Part shown: piece by piece, positions 55,193 through 64,000 of the stretch
Layout of the letters: every line of letters begins with the position of its first letter
Position numbering within the stretch: the first letter of the stretch is position 1
Assembly: GCF_000756305.1 (NCBI RefSeq)
Contig: NZ_JRFE01000017.1
Span: 124,001-188,000 of the forward strand
DNA: 64,000 nucleotides
Direction: 5' to 3'
Source of the DNA: Myxosarcina sp. GI1
Lineage (GTDB): Bacteria; Cyanobacteriota; Cyanobacteriia; Cyanobacteriales; Xenococcaceae
Notes under the pieces: generated by a model
Told to the model about the DNA's origin: nothing
The model's database searches: none
Seen by the model: the letters and a program-made list of their open reading frames with translations, nothing else
Translations under genes and position numbers: made by a program

Positions 55193-55268
55193 TAATTGTT
55201 GTTTACACAGTATTTTGTCGTAATTTACGTACAAAAGTAAATTGTGGGATACGATAAAGGCGATTGCT

Positions 55269-55297
55269 CTCAATTATTATAAATATAAATAATTGAG
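55269..55297. repeat. AT-rich inverted repeat downstream of tRNA-Lys
   Basis: CTCAATTATT and AATAATTGAG form a 10-bp perfect stem with a 9-nt loop. It may end the tRNA transcript but lacks a clear U run. Confidence 0.4.
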
Positions 55298-55413
55298 GTA
55301 TTTGGCGATTTGAAAGCTGTACAAAGCGTAATCGCCCACAACGAGTCTTTTATAAATCTTTTAATTTAATAAGCTCGCATTTTTTTTTACTATCATTTTA
55401 TTTACAAACGTAT

Positions 55414-56166
55414 TTATACATTGACTATAAGGTTAGGAATGAAATGTTTGTTGCGCTCATCAGGGTATCCTCTAGGATTACAAACTACCCTTGTGTTGCC
55501 AATTATATAGTTTTGCTGTGAATGAATATGACCATGAACCCAAACATTAATAGCAGATTTGTTTACAAAAGCATCAAGGTGTGAAGCATAGGCTGCACTC
55601 AAAATGTCGTCTCGATCGCGTTCCGAAACCGATCGCTTACTAGGTGCATGATGTGTAATTACAACGACTTTTTTTCGATTTTCTCTCAGATTTGTTGTCT
55701 GCTCATGCAGCCACATTAATGATTTTCTGTGAATAATAGCAGTATCTAGTGATCGAAGCTTGCGATACTGTGGGCTGACACGAATTTTTCGATAGTCTGT
55801 CATCACTTGTGTCGCTTGATAGCCAGCAATCTTAGGATCGCCAAACAGCTTAAAGTTTGTCCACAGCGTACACCCCAAAAATGTAACTTCTCCAACAACC
55901 AAGCTATCATTTTCCAAAACATGGATGTTTGTCTTTGCGGCTAGTTGCTTTAGGTCATTGATATGTTTGGGAAATGCTCTGCCATAGTACTCATGATTAC
56001 CAAGCACATAAATTACTGGTTTATCTGGAAAGTTTGTTATAGCCCAGGCAATTCCCTTTTTGCCGACATGAATATCTCCCGCAAGAATGACTACATCCGC
56101 ATCTGTCTGAGGAGGATGAAATAATTCAAATTCATTGTGCAAATCACTGAGGATATGTAACTTCAT
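55414..56166 (-). CDS. Calcineurin-like metallophosphoesterase
   Basis: 250 residues. The metal-binding motifs of the family are complete: SDLHNE (D8, H10), LAGDIHVG (D31), LGNHEYYG (N57, H58), VVITHHAPS and VWVHGHIHS. It most resembles bacterial Ser/Thr-phosphatase-like or phosphodiesterase proteins of unknown substrate. The start is the ATG at 56166. It is a single gene convergent with the tRNA. Confidence 0.88.
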   Translation of the reverse strand: MKLHILSDLHNEFELFHPPQTDADVVILAGDIHVGKKGIAWAITNFPDKPVIYVLGNHEYYGRAFPKHINDLKQLAAKTNIHVLENDSLVVGEVTFLGCTLWTNFKLFGDPKIAGYQATQVMTDYRKIRVSPQYRKLRSLDTAIIHRKSLMWLHEQTTNLRENRKKVVVITHHAPSKRSVSERDRDDILSAAYASHLDAFVNKSAINVWVHGHIHSQQNYIIGNTRVVCNPRGYPDERNKHFIPNLIVNV

Positions 56167-56454
56167 GTCACATCAACAGTAAGACGTATAGCTATTTATT
56201 GTACGTAAACTTATTGGATATTATTCTATAGGTGGAAAAACCTCCTAAAAAAACCACTTGAATAGGTTAAGGTCATCTCAAGCATTGTTCTTGGTTTGCC
56301 GAATCTAGCCTTATGTAACTAACTGTTAAGAAAACTGAGTTTATCTACACAAAACAGCTAAAAGTGTGTAAAAACCAGTAGTGTTTGCGATACTCTGTCT
56401 GTCAATTAGTATATTAATACTCTATACATCCACTACTGAGATAAAATCTAGTAC

Positions 56455-59400
56455 ATGGTTCATATCAAGCGCGTTGAACTATCCCATTTTAAATCTTTTG
56501 GCGGTACGACAAAAATACCGATACTGCCTGGTTTTACGGTGGTTTCGGGACCAAATGGTTCGGGAAAATCTAATATTTTAGACGCGCTGCTATTTTGTCT
56601 GGGTTTGGCTAGTTCTAAAGGAATGCGTGCCGATCGCCTGCCAGATTTGATCAATCATAAATATAGTAGCAATGGAAATAGTAAAGGGACGGAAACCGTA
56701 GTTTCGGTTACTTTCGATCTGTCAGATTTAGGAGATTTATCAGATACAGTTGCTGCTGCTTCAGAAGTAACTCTCGTATCTTCAGAAGAGTTAAAAGCTG
56801 TAGAAAATAACGGTAACGGTAACGGTCATCATTATGAAGCTGAGAGCGAACTGAAAACAGAGACATCAGAAGTAAGGGAAACCAAAGACAGTAATAAAGT
56901 AGTAGCAATTTCTAATAACGGTGTTTGGGAGTGGAAAGTAACTAGACGCTTGCGAGTGGGTAAAAACGGCAATTACTCTTCCACCTTCTATATCAACGAT
57001 GCGGTAGCGACGGCGACTGAAGTACACGAACAGCTAGAAAAATTAAGAATTTATCCCGAAGGATACAATGTCGTGCTGCAAGGTGACGTTACGCGTATCA
57101 TTACTATGAATTCGCGAGAGAGAAGGGAAATTATTGACGAACTGGCGGGAGTGGCAGCATTCGATCGCAAAATTCAGCAAACGCGCAATACACTTGATAA
57201 AGTCCGAGAAAAAGCCGAAAAATGTCAGATTATTGCTCAGGAACTGGTAGCAAATCGCGATCGCTTGGCAGCGGATCGGGTAAAGGCTGAAAAATACCGC
57301 AAGTTAAAAGAGAAAATACAGGAAAAGCAACAGCAAGAGATAGTTTTAGTCTGGCGATCGCTCCAGCAACAGCAGCAAGAGTTACAAGCGGCTTTTAGTA
57401 AGGGAGAAAACACGACAGTAAGACTGACTACAGAGTTAGAAAAACTCAACACCGACATAAAAGAAAAAACAGTCCAGTTAGAAGAACTAAACGCTAAAGT
57501 AAAGGCTTTAGGAGAAGACGAACAGCTATCGGTAGCCTCTGAGTTGGCAACTCATAAAGCCAAACGCCATCAGCTACAGCAACAACAAAGCGAGTTGACT
57601 AACACCAGTCAGCAAAAACAATTATCTCTGGTACAAACACAACAATGTTTAGAAGAGCATCGACGAGAAATAAGTCAACTTGCTAACGAGAAAAATAAAT
57701 TAAGCGATCGCCTTCCCGAACTTACTCAGCAAGTAGACGAAGCTAAAGAAACCGTAGCTAAAACTAAAGAAAATGCCGATGCGATCGCGGCAGCTTCTGA
57801 GGCTTGGGTACAAGAACAGGCGAGTCTCACCCGTGAAGTTACGGCAATTCAAAATACTCTCAACCCCCAGCGTACCGAACAAGCTAGAATTAGTGAAAAG
57901 CTGAGTCAATTAGAAACTAGTATTAGCCAGCAAAGCGCGTCGCTGGAAACTACCGAAAGCGAACTTGCTAGCAAACAAGCCGACTTTACAGCCTTATCAA
58001 GTCAGGTAAAAGAGGCAACGGCAGAGATAGCAGAACTCGCTCAACAGCTATCGGATGCGGAAAGCGATCGCAGCGTTCTTGAAGAAACCCAACAGCGTCT
58101 CTTAAACGAACAGCGAGATAAACAGCGTGCTTTAGATAAATTAGAAGCAACCAAACAGGCGCAGCAAGAAATACAGGGAACTTACGCCAGTAAAATCATT
58201 TTAAACTCTAACCTGTCTGGAGTTCATGGTCTAGTAGTGCAGTTGGGACAGGTAGAACCTCGTTACCAATTAGCTTTAGAAACGGCTGCTGGTGGCAGAT
58301 TGGGTTTTATTGTTGTAGAAAGCGATCGCGTTGCCGCAGAAGGAATCGAACTTCTTAAAAGACAGCGCGCTGGTAGGGCAACTTTTTTACCACTCAATAA
58401 AATAAATTCTCCTAATACGGGCAATACAGCAACGATGCGCTTCGGTCGAGGATTTATCGATCTGGCAGTTAACTTGGTAAGCTGTGACTCTCGCTACGAT
58501 AAGATATTTGCTTACGTCTTCGGTAATACCGTAGTTTATGACAGCCTTGACAATGCGCGATCGCAGTTAGGAAAATATCGCATCGTTACTTTAGAAGGAG
58601 ATCTTTTAGAAGCTAGTGGCGCGATGACGGGGGGAAGCAAATCTGCTCGTTCTACCCTGCATTTTGGTAACGCTACTACCAAAGAAAGCGATGCAGCCGA
58701 AACAATAAAGGATCGCTTGACAGAGTTATCCCGCATCATATCAGGTAATAGTCAAACAATAGCGGATTTAACAGTTCGAGTCAAGAATCTCGGTGAAAAT
58801 TTAACCGAAGTTAGACAAGTTATCAGGGAAAAACAGCTACGGCAACAACAATTAGAAACAGAAATCAAACGGCTAACGGGTCAGAGAGAATTATATATAA
58901 ATCAGTTACATTTAAATCGCCAAGAAAGAGATAACCTACAGACTCGTCTACAAAATTTGGCAGCAACTATTCCCAATTTAGAAACTCAATTACAACAATA
59001 TCAACAACAGCTAGCTAAGTTAGAAGAATCTCATTCTCAAAGCGAATGGCAACAGGTTCGAGCCTTAATTAAAAGTCAAGAAGATAATTTACATCAGCAA
59101 GAAATAGAACTCAGACAAACAGAAAGTCATCTGCAAGATTTAACCAATAACCAGCAGCGACTTACTGATAAAGTAGCTACAGCAGAACAATATATAACCG
59201 ATATTCAAACAGAGCGAGAAACTATTGACGAACAACAAACAAATATTGCTGAGGAACTAAAAGAAATCGAACAAAAAATAGCTGCCACTGAAGCCGAACT
59301 GCAACAGCTATCGGAAAAATTAGGAACTACCAAACAAGAGCGCGATCGCAGCGAGCAAAGTCTTAGAGAATGGCGCGAAACTTATCAAAAGCAAGCTTGG

Positions 59401-60222
59401 CAATTGGAAAAACTAAGAGAAACCCAAAAGGAAAGACAAACTAGCATACAAACTTTACAACATCAAATAGCCGAACGCGAACGCGAACTACCCAATCCCA
59501 TTCCAGAAATTCCCCAGTTAGTAAATGATATCGAAAGCGAACCAGGAGAGGCAATTGCTTTTAACAATTTAACAGAACAGTTAGAACAATTACAAAAACA
59601 AATTCGTAACGGACACAAACGCCTCGAAGCAATGGAACCTGTAAATATGCTGGCGTTAGAAGAATACGAACAAACCGAAGCCAGACTACAGGAACTGTCG
59701 GACAAACTAGACACCATTGAAGCAGAAAGAACCGAATTATTACTCCGTGTCGAAAAGTTTACTACTTTACGTTTGCGAGCCTTTAAAGAAGCTTTTGATG
59801 CCGTAAACGAAAACTTTAAAATTATTTATGCCGAACTATCCGACGGTGACGGACATTTACAGCTAGAAGACGAAAACGATCCTTTTAATGGCGGTTTAAA
59901 TCTCGTCGCCCATCCCAAAGGCAAACCCGTACAAAGATTGAGTTCGATGTCTGGGGGAGAAAAATCTTTAACTGCTCTTGGTTTTATCTTCTCCCTGCAA
60001 AAATATCGTCCCTCTCCTTTCTATGCCTTTGATGAAGTGGATATGTTCCTCGACGGTGCTAATGTAGAAAAGCTTTCGCGTATGGTGAAAAAACAGGCGC
60101 AGGAAGCACAGTTTATCGTCGTCAGTCTGCGTCGTCCAATGATTGAAGCTTCGGAAAGAACCATCGGTGTAACTCAAGCCAGAGGCGCACATACTCAGGT
60201 GTTGGGAATTAAGATGAAGTAA
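56455..60222 (+). CDS. smc: Chromosome segregation protein SMC
   Basis: 1255 residues. Walker A is VSGPNGSGKSNILDALLF (about 30-47). Long coiled coils (about 220-560 and 720-1060) flank a hinge (about 575-700, GVHGLVVQLGQVEPRYQLAL). The C-terminal head has the signature LSSMSGGEKSLTALGFIFSL and Walker B PFYAFDEVDMFLDGANVEKL. The head carries an insertion of about 65 polar residues (about 92-156), rich in Asn, Gly and Glu, between VTFDLSD and WKVTRRLRV. SMC condenses and separates chromosomes with ScpA/ScpB. The start is the ATG at 56455. Confidence 0.96.
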   Translation: MVHIKRVELSHFKSFGGTTKIPILPGFTVVSGPNGSGKSNILDALLFCLGLASSKGMRADRLPDLINHKYSSNGNSKGTETVVSVTFDLSDLGDLSDTVAAASEVTLVSSEELKAVENNGNGNGHHYEAESELKTETSEVRETKDSNKVVAISNNGVWEWKVTRRLRVGKNGNYSSTFYINDAVATATEVHEQLEKLRIYPEGYNVVLQGDVTRIITMNSRERREIIDELAGVAAFDRKIQQTRNTLDKVREKAEKCQIIAQELVANRDRLAADRVKAEKYRKLKEKIQEKQQQEIVLVWRSLQQQQQELQAAFSKGENTTVRLTTELEKLNTDIKEKTVQLEELNAKVKALGEDEQLSVASELATHKAKRHQLQQQQSELTNTSQQKQLSLVQTQQCLEEHRREISQLANEKNKLSDRLPELTQQVDEAKETVAKTKENADAIAAASEAWVQEQASLTREVTAIQNTLNPQRTEQARISEKLSQLETSISQQSASLETTESELASKQADFTALSSQVKEATAEIAELAQQLSDAESDRSVLEETQQRLLNEQRDKQRALDKLEATKQAQQEIQGTYASKIILNSNLSGVHGLVVQLGQVEPRYQLALETAAGGRLGFIVVESDRVAAEGIELLKRQRAGRATFLPLNKINSPNTGNTATMRFGRGFIDLAVNLVSCDSRYDKIFAYVFGNTVVYDSLDNARSQLGKYRIVTLEGDLLEASGAMTGGSKSARSTLHFGNATTKESDAAETIKDRLTELSRIISGNSQTIADLTVRVKNLGENLTEVRQVIREKQLRQQQLETEIKRLTGQRELYINQLHLNRQERDNLQTRLQNLAATIPNLETQLQQYQQQLAKLEESHSQSEWQQVRALIKSQEDNLHQQEIELRQTESHLQDLTNNQQRLTDKVATAEQYITDIQTERETIDEQQTNIAEELKEIEQKIAATEAELQQLSEKLGTTKQERDRSEQSLREWRETYQKQAWQLEKLRETQKERQTSIQTLQHQIAERERELPNPIPEIPQLVNDIESEPGEAIAFNNLTEQLEQLQKQIRNGHKRLEAMEPVNMLALEEYEQTEARLQELSDKLDTIEAERTELLLRVEKFTTLRLRAFKEAFDAVNENFKIIYAELSDGDGHLQLEDENDPFNGGLNLVAHPKGKPVQRLSSMSGGEKSLTALGFIFSLQKYRPSPFYAFDEVDMFLDGANVEKLSRMVKKQAQEAQFIVVSLRRPMIEASERTIGVTQARGAHTQVLGIKMK

Positions 60223-60253
60223 TTTCGCGCAGAGACACAGAGGCACAGAGAAA

Positions 60254-60280
60254 AAATGTAATACATTTAGTATTACATTT
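60254..60280. terminator. Hairpin between smc and the minus-strand gene
   Basis: AAATGTAATAC and GTATTACATTT form an 11-bp perfect stem with a 5-nt loop, 31 bp past the smc stop and overlapping the stop of the convergent frame at 60279. It is AT-rich, so its strength is uncertain. Confidence 0.55.
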
Positions 60281-60717
60281 AATTGTTAGTAAAAACAAGC
60301 GATAAATTGCTTTTATAATCAACATCATCACACCAAAATAACATTTGATACCTAGTTTCCAAAATAATTTCTAATGTCACACCATCAATATTTAGTGGGT
60401 AAACTGTTGCGGAAATTATAGTTAAATCTTTTAAAGGAAAGCGATCTCCTAAATTAAATACGGGATAATCTTCTATATCTTCTAAATATATTTTTTCAAA
60501 GCGGTCATATGTTTCTACAAAACAAAGTCCCTCATCTAAAAAAAATCTATGCCAGCAGTTTTGTTTTCTTAGTTTTATCCAAATGACAAATAAACTAAAA
60601 ATTTTTGTATTGGCATCTTTTCCTCCTACACAAAATATTTTTTCTATCTTTTTGCCAGTAATATCAGAAATATTGCCTTGATTATCTTGAAATATTCGAT
60701 TTATAAATTATATACAT
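60279..60717 (-). pseudogene. Hypothetical protein gene lacking an in-frame start (probable 5' frameshift)
   Basis: A 142-codon open frame with clear protein-like composition runs from 60707 to the TAA at 60279-60281. It reads IFQDNQGNISDITGKKIEKI at the start, later CWHRFFLDEGLCFVETYDRF and DYPVFNLGDRFPLKDLTIIS, then TLEIILETRYQMLFWCDDVD. It has no ATG, GTG or TTG in frame near its start. An ATG at 60717 in the neighbouring frame reads MYIIYK and would join it if one base were removed near 60699. I do not recognise the family. Confidence 0.6.
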
Positions 60718-60744
60718 TAAGCGGATTAAATATTAAAATCATGA

Positions 60745-60921
60745 AACTTGCGATCGAGCGATGTAAAGAGAGTTATTAATGGTTACGAGAATTAAACTGA
60801 AGATAAAGCAGTAGCATAAGAGGAAGCTATTGAAGATACCATAGAACAAGCAACCATGCAAATTTCTAATAATTTGGTTTCTGTTATTAGAAATTTGATT
60901 GCTAGTAATAAAGCTTCTTAA
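60745..60921 (+). pseudogene. Decayed remnant of a small helical protein gene
   Basis: One frame reads SDVKRVINGYEN, TAA, TEDKAVA, TAA, EEAIEDTIEQATMQISNNLV and SVIRNLIASNKAS before the TAA at 60919. The peptide pieces look like continuous amphipathic helices interrupted by two in-frame stops. The family is not recognised. The upstream ATG at 60741 is in another frame. Confidence 0.45.
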
Positions 60922-61158
60922 TAACTGTTAAAAAAATACTTAGAAACGAATCGTACTATGCAAGTTAAACTTCAATTTGTTAAGCGATCGCGCTATAAAA
61001 TATAAGCAAGCAGCAAAATTCTGAAATTACAATACTATGGTCAAATCGCACTTTAAACCGATCGCATTTCTAAAAACTATTTATTTCTAAATAAAAAAAG
61101 CGATCGCGTTATTATTTTCCAGTAATATTAATTCTCTTTATTTATCCAAATAGCTATT

Positions 61159-61593
61159 TCAATTAATAATTTCAACTAAAGCCGCTTCTAATATTTCAAT
61201 CAGGCGATCGATGTCTTCTGTTACTTCCGCAAAACAATCGGGTGGTGCTGACGTTGGTTGATAGTTAATTAGTTTTACTTGTCCTTCGCCAATAGCCAAA
61301 ATCAAAACTTCAGTTTCTGGTTGGTAGCCGTCAATTATGCCTAAAATTTCTTGTATTTGCCCTCTAGTATTCTGATTTAATTTTTCGATATCTTCTTTAG
61401 CGCAAACTACAAAGTGAGGCTCAGGCTGTAGATCGATACCGAGAATATGAATATTGTCTGAGTTTTGCCATTCTTGCTGTAAACCCCAAACTAAAGCCGC
61501 CAATTGCTTTTGATTTTCTTCTACAAAACGATCTAGTTGCAATCGCCATTTTTGTTGTGCTATTTCTGGTCTATTTTTACCAAATCCAATCAT
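61159..61593 (-). CDS. Hypothetical protein
   Basis: 144 residues, acidic and soluble. There is a helical N terminus (MIGFGKNRPEIAQQKWRLQL) and alternating strands (NIHILGIDLQPEPHFVVCAK, then EVLILAIGEGQVKLINYQP), ending in a helix (DIDRLIEILEAALVEII). I do not recognise a named domain. The composition, length and good ATG at 61593 support a real gene. There are no operon partners. Confidence 0.65.
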   Translation of the reverse strand: MIGFGKNRPEIAQQKWRLQLDRFVEENQKQLAALVWGLQQEWQNSDNIHILGIDLQPEPHFVVCAKEDIEKLNQNTRGQIQEILGIIDGYQPETEVLILAIGEGQVKLINYQPTSAPPDCFAEVTEDIDRLIEILEAALVEIIN

Positions 61594-61759
61594 AGTAAAG
61601 TTAAGTTATCTGTTTTTGTAGGCGATCGCCAGATGAAAACTACTTGCTCTATAAATACCAGAAATCTACCACATTTCGTTTAAATTCTCTGTTTGATTTC
61701 TCGAACTCTAGATAATTTTACAACGACTATTGCGCTACAAATAACAATTCACCAATAAA

Positions 61760-61816
61760 CAATGAACAATAAGCAGTTAAACTCCCATTGTTCATTGCTA
61801 ACTGCTCATTGCTCAT
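61760..61816. repeat. Short dispersed repeat of CATTG-type units
   Basis: CAATGAACAAT (61760-61770) and ATTGTTCATTG (61787-61797) form an 11-bp perfect stem, followed by CTGCTCATTGCTCAT. The units are the same kind as at 22420-22460. Confidence 0.6.
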
Positions 61817-61833
61817 CGTTTTACTCATATCAA

Positions 61834-62151
61834 CTATACTTCGCATTCCATTAGCGCAAACACGATCGCATCAAAACAAAACGCGGGCATAATTGGTAAC
61901 GGACAAGACATTACCCAGCTAGCAATAATTGCCACGATACTAATAATTACAGCAGCAGTAGCCCACCGCTTTTCTGTATCGGTAAAACCTTTTTCTTTTT
62001 TAATTGTCATTAAAATTTTAGAGGGAATTGGTTCTGGCATTACTCCGTTAGGTGGAAAAGCCCAATAGCGATCGTGGCGTTCGCTGATCAAATCCGTCCA
62101 ACCATTATTATCGCACCATTCTTGTAGCCATTCATCATGAAAGTGTTTCAT
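61834..62151 (-). CDS. Small membrane-associated hypothetical protein
   Basis: 105 residues. A polar N-terminal half has aromatic motifs (EWCDNNGWTDLISERHDRYW, then AFPPNGVMPEPIP) and a hydrophobic C-terminal half with one or two membrane segments (about 65-100). I do not know the family, but the W-rich pattern with PPNGVMPEPIP looks like a conserved short cyanobacterial protein. The start is the ATG at 62151. Confidence 0.62.
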   Translation of the reverse strand: MKHFHDEWLQEWCDNNGWTDLISERHDRYWAFPPNGVMPEPIPSKILMTIKKEKGFTDTEKRWATAAVIISIVAIIASWVMSCPLPIMPAFCFDAIVFALMECEV

Positions 62152-62210
62152 ATTGAAGTTAAAAAAGTAAATTTATTAAAAATTCTTATAAATAAGCAAT
62201 ATTAATTAAA

Positions 62211-62233
62211 GCTCGATTGATAATTAATCGAGC
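62211..62233. terminator. Inverted repeat downstream of the helicase gene
   Basis: GCTCGATT and AATCGAGC form an 8-bp stem with a 7-nt loop in an AT-rich gap, about 180 bp beyond the helicase stop. It could be a terminator or an operator for the small membrane-protein gene. Confidence 0.35.
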
Positions 62234-62410
62234 GTGTAATAAATTTAACAAAATGACTTTTATTTTTGAACTTTCTAGTATTTGTACTTAATAAAGCTTC
62301 ATTAAATTTAGCCGATGTTAATAAATCGCTTTATAACTAAAATTAGCTTTTTTAAATGAGTAAAAATACCTAAGATTCTATTTTAGCTAAAATTTTCAGT
62401 CTTAGTAAAT

Positions 62411-64000
62411 CTAATCATCAATAATTGCATCGCGGTCTAATAATAATAGATTACGCAGGCGATCGCTATCTAGTTTGGTCAACCATTGTTCGCCCGCATT
62501 TACAGTTTGTTCTGCCAGTTCTTTTTTACTTTCAATAATGTCATTAATTCTCTCTTCTAAAGTACCAGTACAGACAAATTTGTGTACCTGCACGTTACGT
62601 TTTTGTCCGATACGAAATGCCCGATCTGTAGCCTGATTTTCTACGGCGGGATTCCACCAGCGATCGACGTGAAAGACATGATTGGCTCTAGTTAGATTCA
62701 AACCCGTACCGCCTGCTTTTAAAGACAAAATAAAAATTCTCGAACCGTTGGGATCGTTTTGAAAGCGATCGACCATTTCCTGTCTGGCTTCGCGACGAGT
62801 TGCGCCATATAAAAACAAAACTTCGCTGTTTAGTTTGGTTTCTAGATAGGGTTTTAGCATCTTGCCCCATTCAGAAAATTGAGTAAAGATTAAAGCGCGA
62901 TCGCCTTCAGCAATAAGTTCGGCTAACATTTCTTCTAAACGCAATAACTTACCAGAACGATTGCCAAAGGTAGCAGAATCGATTTTTATTTTGCCCTTAC
63001 TTTTTTCGACTAACTCTGGATGGTTGCATAGCTGTTTTAAGCGCAACAATAAAGTAAGAATTAATCCTTTACGTTTGATTCCTTCTGAGTCTTCAATTTC
63101 GTTTAGTGATTTATCGACTAACTTCTGATAAAGCTCTGCTTGCTCTGCCGACAGACCACAAAAAACATTCATTTCCTGCTTTTCTGGTAAGTCTTGAATG
63201 ATGTTTTTATCGGTTTTCAGACGACGCAAAATAAACGGTCTAACTAGAGAACGGAGCGTATTTAAAGAATCGCGATCGCCATATTTTTCTATAGGAATGG
63301 CAAATCTTTTTTGAAAGAAAGTCTGTTTGCCCAAAAAACCAGGATTGAGAAAATCTAAGATCGACCATAGTTCTGACAAGCGATTTTCAACGGGAGTACC
63401 GGTTAAAGCAATGCGAAATCCTGCTTTTACTTGCCGTACTGCCTGGGACTGTTTGGCAGCAGAATTTTTAATATTTTGAGCCTCGTCTAATACTACTCCC
63501 TGCCAATCGATCGCTTCTAAGGTTTTTAGATCTCGATGCACCAAAGAATAACTAGTAATTACCAACTGTTTATCTTTTACTTCTCTAGCAAAGGTTTTTC
63601 CTTTACTGCGTTTATCTCCATGGTGAATTACTGTTTTAAGATCTGGAGCGAATTTTCTAACTTCTCGTTGCCAATTATTAAGTACCGAAGTCGGACAGAT
63701 TAATAGAGTCGGTTTGGTTAAAATATCCTGCTGTTTGAGATTGAGTAAAAAAGCAATCAGTTCGATGGTTTTTCCTAATCCCATGTCGTCTGCCAAACAA
63801 GCACCCAAACCCCAGGTTTCGAGAAAAGATAGCCAACCTACTCCTTTAGCCTGATAGGGTCGTAGTTCGCCTTTAAAACCTTTAATGTTGTTGACGGGTT
63901 CTACCGCTTTGTTGTCAGTTAAATTATTGATGAGTTCCTTCAAAATTCCCGTAGATTCAAATTTGGTTACGGGCAGTTTGGCTAAAACATTGGTATCGCC
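62411..64000 (-). CDS. SNF2-family DNA/RNA helicase, HepA-like (N-terminal part outside window)
   Basis: The frame is open through the right window edge, giving the last 529 residues. The TTG at 63943 is internal, not the start, because protein-like sequence (DTNVLAKLPVTKFESTGI) continues to 64000. SNF2 motifs are complete: DDMGLGKTIELIAFL (I), VITSYSLVHRDL (Ic region), LDEAQNIKN (II), ALTGTPVENRLSELWSIL (III), then the helicase C domain with IFTQFSEWGKML, SLKAGGTGLNL (V) and DRWWNPAVENQATDRAFRIG (VI). Members remodel protein-DNA or RNA polymerase complexes. Full-length cyanobacterial homologues are about 1000 residues. Confidence 0.9.
   Translation of the reverse strand, partial: GDTNVLAKLPVTKFESTGILKELINNLTDNKAVEPVNNIKGFKGELRPYQAKGVGWLSFLETWGLGACLADDMGLGKTIELIAFLLNLKQQDILTKPTLLICPTSVLNNWQREVRKFAPDLKTVIHHGDKRSKGKTFAREVKDKQLVITSYSLVHRDLKTLEAIDWQGVVLDEAQNIKNSAAKQSQAVRQVKAGFRIALTGTPVENRLSELWSILDFLNPGFLGKQTFFQKRFAIPIEKYGDRDSLNTLRSLVRPFILRRLKTDKNIIQDLPEKQEMNVFCGLSAEQAELYQKLVDKSLNEIEDSEGIKRKGLILTLLLRLKQLCNHPELVEKSKGKIKIDSATFGNRSGKLLRLEEMLAELIAEGDRALIFTQFSEWGKMLKPYLETKLNSEVLFLYGATRREARQEMVDRFQNDPNGSRIFILSLKAGGTGLNLTRANHVFHVDRWWNPAVENQATDRAFRIGQKRNVQVHKFVCTGTLEERINDIIESKKELAEQTVNAGEQWLTKLDSDRLRNLLLLDRDAIIDD

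Overview
The window is chromosomal DNA from an oxygenic cyanobacterium. It carries psbA (D1), psbX, ycf66, a high-light-inducible protein, cofG, a CobL-type cobalamin gene and a COP23-domain gene. The palindromic octamer GCGATCGC (HIP1) recurs throughout, inside and between genes. Base composition is AT-rich between genes, and genes lie on both strands in short operons. I see no ribosomal RNA, CRISPR array, complete insertion sequence or prophage. Lineage within the cyanobacteria cannot be fixed from the sequence alone.

Layout. 1-1814 (minus, cut by the left edge) encodes an ethylene-receptor-like membrane histidine kinase with a GAF domain resembling those of cyanobacteriochromes. 1997-8951 holds metabolic and transport genes: uraD, an inositol-monophosphatase/CysQ-type phosphatase, an orphan amino-acid ABC ATPase, a RemA-like protein, an MFS carrier, a half-size TSUP carrier, a HAD phosphatase, and a membrane protein whose stop codon abuts cobL. 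9183-11147 is acs. It is followed by a RelE/YafQ-type toxin-antitoxin pair and, beyond that, an 84-bp degenerate copy of the acs 3' end. 12011-17869 holds small membrane and surface proteins (two tandem propeller lipoproteins, Ycf66, an RTX protein) plus psbX and msrB. 17984-30124 contains a methyltransferase, a doubly broken toxin-antitoxin locus, pheS, surE, an FMN reductase, a second TSUP protein, a GH104-like lysozyme, MgtC, a PAS-GGDEF protein, pheT, an SpkB-like kinase and a TIGR03643 protein. 30233-39694 holds COP23, neutral invertase, a CE2-type esterase, an HLIP gene with a 38-bp palindromic terminator, mutS2, slt and a small frameshifted Cys-motif gene.

39735-45255 (minus) is the chaperone cluster grpE-dnaK-dnaJ followed by coupled tusA-like and rsgA genes. 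Divergent from it is the type IV pilus motor operon pilB-pilT-pilC plus one unknown gene (45559-50614). 50657-56166 contains a mannose-1-phosphate guanylyltransferase, psbA with its leader hairpin and terminator, cofG, an aldose-epimerase-like gene, tRNA-Lys(UUU) and a metallophosphoesterase. 56455-60222 is smc. The right end has decayed small genes, two conserved hypotheticals and the C-terminal part of a SNF2/HepA-type helicase cut by the window edge.

Most genes are core cyanobacterial functions. The unusual material is the sensor kinase at the left edge, the acs-fragment/toxin-antitoxin arrangement, the decayed toxin-antitoxin locus, two probable frameshifted genes not marked by a normal start codon, and an in-frame palindromic repeat inside the COP23 gene. 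I do not see a clear new multi-gene system.
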